Source: JAFGOM01 sp964428385
GTDB taxonomy: Archaea; Halobacteriota; Methanomicrobia; Methanomicrobiales; Methanospirillaceae
Direction of reading: 5' to 3'
NCBI GenBank assembly: GCA_964428385.1
Contig: CAYRYR010000009.1
Coordinates: 1-49,033 of the forward strand
DNA length: 49,033 nucleotides
Shown here: positions 45,175-49,033 of the stretch, piece after piece
How positions within the stretch are numbered: position 1 is the stretch's first letter
Layout of the letters: each line of letters starts with the position of its first letter
Made by a program: the position numbers and the translations under genes
The notes under the pieces: generated by a model
Database searches by the model: none
What the model saw: the letters and a program-made list of their open reading frames with translations, nothing else
What the model was told of the DNA's origin: nothing

Positions 45175-45930
45175 ATGAGAGACAACAGACTAGATCAGCG
45201 TTCATTTCGGCAGAGAATCAGAAAGGCACTGATTATCTTTTCATTTATCCTGTTACCAATAACCTTTGCATACATATCCTGTCCTATAATTACTGAAGGT
45301 GCATCAGAAGGGATTATTACGGGTGGCCTTATGGTCTTTTTCTTTATCTTTATCAGTTCACTTGTTGTAGGGAGATTCTGGTGCGGATACATATGCCCTG
45401 CAGGTGGCCTGCAGGAGATTTATTTCCAGGTACAGAATAAACGGGTTCGTATTGGAAGACTAAACCGGTTTAAATATCTCATATTTCTTGCCATTTTTGT
45501 TTCTATTGTCTATGCAATATACTCTGCCGGAGGATTGACAACCATTGATTTGTTATATCATACCGATCAGGGGGTCTCTATTGGACCACAAGGGGCATAC
45601 ACCATCTTCTACGGGCCGATTTTTTTTATAACCATATTTGCTTTACTGGCAGGTAAACGTGGCTTTTGTCATTATTTCTGCCCCATCGCGGTTATCATGA
45701 TTATCGGCAGGAAGATTCGTAATCTGTTCCAATGGCCTGCACTTCACCTGTCAGCTGATGCTTCCGGTTGCACTGACTGTAACCGGTGTTCAAATATATG
45801 TCCCATGGGACTTGATGTAAACAGCATGGTCAGACAGGGAACCATGGAACACCCAGAATGTATTCTCTGTGCAGCCTGTATCGATACATGCCCGAAGAAC
45901 GTAATACGCTATGCATGGATGAAAAAGTGA
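45175..45930 (+). CDS. NapH/MauN-like membrane 4Fe-4S protein
   Basis: The 251-residue protein has about four to five membrane helices (AYISCPIITEGASEG follows the first; GGLMVFFFIFISSLVVG; YLIFLAIFVSIVYAI; IFFITIFALLAG). Two CxxxCP motifs lie at the membrane faces (CGYICPAGGLQ, CHYFCPIAVIM). Two 4Fe-4S motifs are at the C terminus (CTDCNRCSNICPMGLDV and CILCAACIDTCPKNVI). Proteins of this kind pass electrons between the quinone or membrane pool and soluble ferredoxins. It lies between two EFR1 genes, which are the natural soluble partners. Confidence 0.86.
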   Translation: MRDNRLDQRSFRQRIRKALIIFSFILLPITFAYISCPIITEGASEGIITGGLMVFFFIFISSLVVGRFWCGYICPAGGLQEIYFQVQNKRVRIGRLNRFKYLIFLAIFVSIVYAIYSAGGLTTIDLLYHTDQGVSIGPQGAYTIFYGPIFFITIFALLAGKRGFCHYFCPIAVIMIIGRKIRNLFQWPALHLSADASGCTDCNRCSNICPMGLDVNSMVRQGTMEHPECILCAACIDTCPKNVIRYAWMKK

Positions 45931-45944
45931 CCATACGGTGAATC

Positions 45945-46742
45945 ATGAAAAATAGTATCTATTATTTTACCGGCACAGGCAATTCGCTTGCAGTTGCCCG
46001 TGAATTGGCAGAAGACCTTGGTGAGACAGAACTCATTTCAATCCCCCGGGCGATGCAAAAAAACAAGCCTGTGGCAGACGATGTAGACATGGTTGGCATT
46101 GTCTTTCCTGTCTATTTCCTTGATATGCCCGGCATCGTGAAGGAGTTTGTTAAAACAATCCGGTTTTTGGGTAATCCCTATATTTTTGGCATCGCCACCT
46201 GCGGAGAACGGCCCGGCCATGCACTTTTTTCACTTCAATCCCTGCTCAGAGAGAAGGGAACAACCCTTTCTGCCGGGTTTTGTGTGGTCATGCCTGAGAA
46301 TTTTATCGGGCCGGTAGACCTGATGGAGGATACAGATATCGTACAGGAAAAGATTTCACAGGCTCACTTGAGGATTCCACAGATAGCAGAAGAGGTCCGG
46401 AAACAAAAGCATTCATCACCAGAAGGCTCCAGTTCAGTTTTTCTTCAAATTGGCGGGTTGATAGGCAGCACCCTTGCGACTTTTGTGTACAACACCCCAA
46501 AAAGACTCCATGCGACAGCCAGATGCAACCACTGCCGGACATGCGAAAAAATCTGCCCCACGTCAAACATCACGGTCACTGATTCTGCCGTGGTCTGGCA
46601 CGATGCCTGCACCCAGTGTTATGCATGCATTCATTGGTGCCCGGAGCAGGCGATTGAGATCGGGGGTAGAACTGCTGGGAAACGACGCTACCATCACCCG
46701 GATATCATACTTGCCGACATGAAAACACAACGGGGGGAATAG
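45945..46742 (+). CDS. EFR1-type flavodoxin-ferredoxin fusion (intact)
   Basis: The 265-residue protein has an N-terminal flavodoxin-like half (IYYFTGTGNSLAVARELAED; MVGIVFPVYFLDMPGIVKEF; IFGIATCGERPGHALFSLQ) and a C-terminal ferredoxin half with CNHCRTCEKICP and CTQCYACIHWCP, each typical for a 4Fe-4S cluster. This is the EFR1 ('ferrodoxin') arrangement, a soluble two-cofactor electron carrier. GGTGAATC precedes the ATG. It is the only undamaged EFR1 copy of the three in the island. Its downstream neighbour is a wreck of the membrane protein that sits behind the first, wrecked EFR1. Confidence 0.88.
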   Translation: MKNSIYYFTGTGNSLAVARELAEDLGETELISIPRAMQKNKPVADDVDMVGIVFPVYFLDMPGIVKEFVKTIRFLGNPYIFGIATCGERPGHALFSLQSLLREKGTTLSAGFCVVMPENFIGPVDLMEDTDIVQEKISQAHLRIPQIAEEVRKQKHSSPEGSSSVFLQIGGLIGSTLATFVYNTPKRLHATARCNHCRTCEKICPTSNITVTDSAVVWHDACTQCYACIHWCPEQAIEIGGRTAGKRRYHHPDIILADMKTQRGE

Positions 46743-46785
46743 ACCTTTGGATGGTTCCGACACCAAACGGCAAATCCCAGACAGG

Positions 46786-47023
46786 GCGTCCAGCCTGATT
46801 GTCAGGGTATCATCTATCCGGTGAATATCGCTTCGTTTGCAGCCTTTGTCACCATGCTCCTCTCCTACCCGGGCAAGCTCTTTGCCATTGCGGTTTTCAC
46901 TGGTGTTATGTCTTTAATCAAGTTTTCATTCATTGCTGTTAGCATACTAATCCTTTCCAGGGCATGTATCGGGCGGGTAGTCAGTTCTATAATAACCCGG
47001 GGGCATACAGGAGATACATAAAA
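46786..47023 (+). pseudogene. C-terminal remnant of the membrane protein seen at 41555
   Basis: The frame reads GIIYPVNIASFAAFVTMLLS, YPGKLFAIAVFTGV and LIKFSFIAVSILIL. The intact protein has ENFGIITMLIAWPDKLPDIA, IFTMVADLVKF and TCIILSVLIII at the same place, and the nucleotides align as well (CACCATGCTC against CACGATGCTC). Only the last third is left. The rest, which should lie between 46743 and 46786, has been deleted. Confidence 0.6.
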
Positions 47024-47222
47024 ATCGGTTTTGCTGCCGTGATTTAGTTATCACAACCCTGACATCCAGGGTTCATCACAAAGATGAATACCCATATACA
47101 AAAAGACGGTATGAACGGTACCCTTTTTTAAAACACGGTTGGTAAAAAGAAGAAACCTGAGAAAGACCGGTGGATTTATCCAGATGTACATTGACACGAA
47201 TACATAGTTTTGGTGATAGTCG
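47024..47222. other. Spacer before the isochorismatase-fold gene
   Basis: No gene is supported. The stretch contains T-rich and AT-rich segments after the end of the redox island. No clear Shine-Dalgarno precedes ATG 47223; GGTGATAGTCG just upstream may serve. Confidence 0.35.
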
Positions 47223-47783
47223 ATGAAGGAAGCACTACTGGTAATTGATGTCCAGAATGAATATTTCTCTGGACCATTGCAGGTAACATACCCACATGGG
47301 AGTTTTATCAATATCTTACAGGCGATGGATGCTGCACACGTTGCCAGGATTCCAATAATTGTTATCCAGCACTCCAACTTTGCAGAGGATGCGATATCGT
47401 TTCGACCCGGTACTAATACATGGGAATTACATCCTGAAGTCCAGAAACGATTCTGCGATGAGGTTATAGAAAAGACCCTTCCCGGGAGTTTTACCAATAC
47501 CAGCCTTGATGCATGGCTGAAGAATAATGCCATCACGTCAGTTGCCATATCAGGCTACATGACCCAGATGTGCTGTGATACGACCGCACGACAGGCATTC
47601 CATAGAGGATATGGTGTCACATTCCTGTCAGATGCAACCGGTACACTTTCCATCACTAATCAGGCAGGAACCATAAGCGATGCCGACCTGCACCGGGCAA
47701 TCCTGGTGACCCAGCAGATGCGGTTCTCACAGGTCATGACAACCGCAGAATGGATAGGATCATTGCACCTTGTATACCGGTAA
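47223..47783 (+). CDS. Isochorismatase-family cysteine hydrolase
   Basis: The 186-residue protein has the catalytic triad of the family: D9 (LLVIDVQNEYF), K84 (EKTLPGSFTNT) and C117 (SGYMTQMCCDTTAR, where the Cys follows the GxxT signature). Such enzymes hydrolyse amides or related bonds in small molecules (nicotinamidase and isochorismatase relatives); the substrate cannot be predicted here. GGTGATAGTCG lies just before the ATG. It stands alone after the redox island. Confidence 0.88.
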   Translation: MKEALLVIDVQNEYFSGPLQVTYPHGSFINILQAMDAAHVARIPIIVIQHSNFAEDAISFRPGTNTWELHPEVQKRFCDEVIEKTLPGSFTNTSLDAWLKNNAITSVAISGYMTQMCCDTTARQAFHRGYGVTFLSDATGTLSITNQAGTISDADLHRAILVTQQMRFSQVMTTAEWIGSLHLVYR

Positions 47784-47983
47784 CGGACCGGACCTGAGGG
47801 TAACTATATCAAAATGATGTAAGTGTAAGAATGGGGATGTGTACCGGTATCTGCCGGTTGGATTCTTCTTTGCGAACACACTATCGCCGTATATGAGACA
47901 GGCTCTGGTATCACTGATGGCTGGTTTCTCATACTATAGATATCTCTTCTACCCCCTGTTTGTCCATTATTTTGCAGGAAAAA

Positions 47984-48685
47984 TTATTGTAATTTCGTCG
48001 CGTTCCAGAAACTGGTTTCTGCGGATTCATCCAGTTCCACACTATAGGTTCCGTTCCAGAACGAGCCATCTTCTGAGAGGATAAAGGAAAAATTACCTGA
48101 TTCCATCCATTTTCCAGTTAGTGTTTTCCCATCCCCTGATACCGTTCCCTCAAACAACCCTGGTTCATCTTCCTCTGTCGATACCTGCTGATATGTACTC
48201 CTGACAGATGTCCCATTCTGAATCATGGTTTGCACAGTTTTCCCGGACTTCCAGGTACCGCTCCATGCATTATCAGGATCTGACAAGGGTCCCACCCGGG
48301 TTCCATTCGATGTATAGGTATAGGATTGTTCCGTGATTTTTCCGGGACGGGTTCCCCCGGTTCCGAAATAAGACATGCCATCGTCTGATATAACTAACGT
48401 AACTGGACCTGATTCTGTCCATATTCCTGAAAAGATCTCTTTATCCTCTGATAATATTCCCTGTAAAAGGCCGGGATCCCGTGATTCGATATCATGTGGT
48501 TCATAACTCCCGGTTATTTCTGAACCGTTCTGCAGAATGAACAGGATATACTGTTCAGATGCCCAGGTTCCATTCCATCTGTTCTCTGCACTATTGTTTT
48601 CTTCAGGGGTCTCTTTAACACATCCTGCAGTTATGAAAACCAGAACCAACACCAGGATTATTCCAAATATAAGAACATTTCTCAT
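47984..48685 (-). CDS. Lipoprotein with two homologous beta repeats
   Basis: From ATG 48685 the protein has 233 residues. The signal sequence RNVLIFGIILVLVLVFITAG is followed by C, a lipobox-like cleavage site, so it is probably a lipid-anchored envelope protein. Two related repeats of about 85-95 residues follow (RWNGTWASEQYILFILQNGS and AWSGTWKSGKTVQTMIQNGT; later DPGLLQGILSEDKEIFSGIW and EPGLFEGTVSGDGKTLTGKW). Function is unknown. GAGGT lies five bases before this ATG and decides the start; the longer frame begins at 48709. Confidence 0.72.
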   Translation of the reverse strand: MRNVLIFGIILVLVLVFITAGCVKETPEENNSAENRWNGTWASEQYILFILQNGSEITGSYEPHDIESRDPGLLQGILSEDKEIFSGIWTESGPVTLVISDDGMSYFGTGGTRPGKITEQSYTYTSNGTRVGPLSDPDNAWSGTWKSGKTVQTMIQNGTSVRSTYQQVSTEEDEPGLFEGTVSGDGKTLTGKWMESGNFSFILSEDGSFWNGTYSVELDESAETSFWNATKLQ

Positions 48686-48709
48686 CTCCAACCTCACTAC
48701 TGTATACAT

Positions 48710-49033
48710 AGAATTATTCAGCCAATGGATAAGAATTTTGATATATGGCCGGCAGAGAGAGCCGTTCTCCTGACTTTCAAAAATAATTCACGGCGTTCTG
48801 TGCCTGTACCTAGGGATTGAACCTCTCTCCCGATTAGACGGTGACCTGCTTTGAGGAATGGTTTCCTTCCATACGTGCACATCACGGTACCCCTAGTTCC
48901 TGGCCAGTTGTAGTGGCAGTTGAAAATCCAGGGTTCGCGGAACGTCACATTTATCTATCGATCACCAGATACTCTTGTGACCTGAACTACGGAGTTGCGG
49001 TACACTACGCTTTCAAAACTCGGCGAGTCGCAA
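48710..49033. other. Unassigned tail, more G/C-rich than the other gaps
   Basis: No gene is recognised. A 76-codon minus-strand frame (48718-48948) begins MTFREPWIFNCHYNWPGTRG and resembles nothing I know. The stretch from about 48800 to the end is richer in G and C than the other intergenic regions. It might be part of a structured RNA or of a mobile element continuing beyond the window. Confidence 0.25.

Noticed and set aside
48800..48840. tRNA-like T-arm (GGTTCAATCCC on the minus strand)
   Set aside because: The flanking bases do not pair as a T-stem and no acceptor or anticodon arm fits.

Overview
The window looks like chromosome of a methanogenic archaeon of the Methanomicrobia, most like Methanospirillum. 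This is inferred from several kinds of gene: long multi-PAS histidine kinases with an RHD-type H-box, CARDB/CAP surface proteins, flavodoxin-ferredoxin fusions of the EFR1 type, and a chaperonin tail of Gly-Met repeats. Start sites often follow GGTGA/GGAGG or sit directly behind TATA boxes. No rRNA, tRNA or CRISPR array was recognised.

Layout. 1-4060: end of a chaperonin gene, a MITE-like repeat, then divergent cheW and a soluble receiver-PAS-MCP chemoreceptor. 4100-7690: a compact minus-strand operon (rimI-like acetyltransferase, CAP-domain surface protein, methyltransferase) divergent from a DUF1015 gene. 8260-15040: a 1748-residue membrane GAF/PAS/PocR histidine kinase overlapping by one base a response regulator that shares an unusual PAS + 'NDGIRNPL' module with it. 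15040-20090: a gene-poor zone with three copies of the MITE-like repeat, a duplicated UPF0158 + small-ORF pair in which opposite members have decayed, a methyltransferase, a J-domain protein and a PAS-gene relic. 20093-25480: a second large hybrid kinase and a CoA-transferase/hydrolase. 26530-29750: a CARDB surface protein with an FtsX/LolD-type ABC transporter. 30430-37360: an AddA/AddB-like helicase-nuclease pair. 37500-39390: a dead metallophosphoesterase and a DUF4143 ATPase. 39960-47020: a redox gene island. 47220-49033: an isochorismatase-fold hydrolase, a lipoprotein, and an unassigned tail.

The most striking region is 39960-47020. It starts with an ArsR-type DNA-binding domain fused to a flavodoxin. 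Next come a free flavodoxin that is a clear paralogue of the sensor half, a wreck of an EFR1 protein, a multi-pass membrane protein, a radical SAM enzyme, a dead alcohol dehydrogenase, a frameshifted EFR1 protein, a NapH-like membrane ferredoxin, an intact EFR1 protein and a wreck of the same membrane protein. Several junctions are ATGA overlaps. I read it as a flavin/iron-sulfur electron-transfer set, probably autoregulated through a redox-sensing repressor, that has been duplicated and is partly decaying.

Two themes recur. Signalling genes reuse the same PAS modules, and duplicated gene pairs have lost opposite members (16200-19440 and 41379-47023). Everything here comes from reading the sequence and translated proteins by eye; no database search was run.
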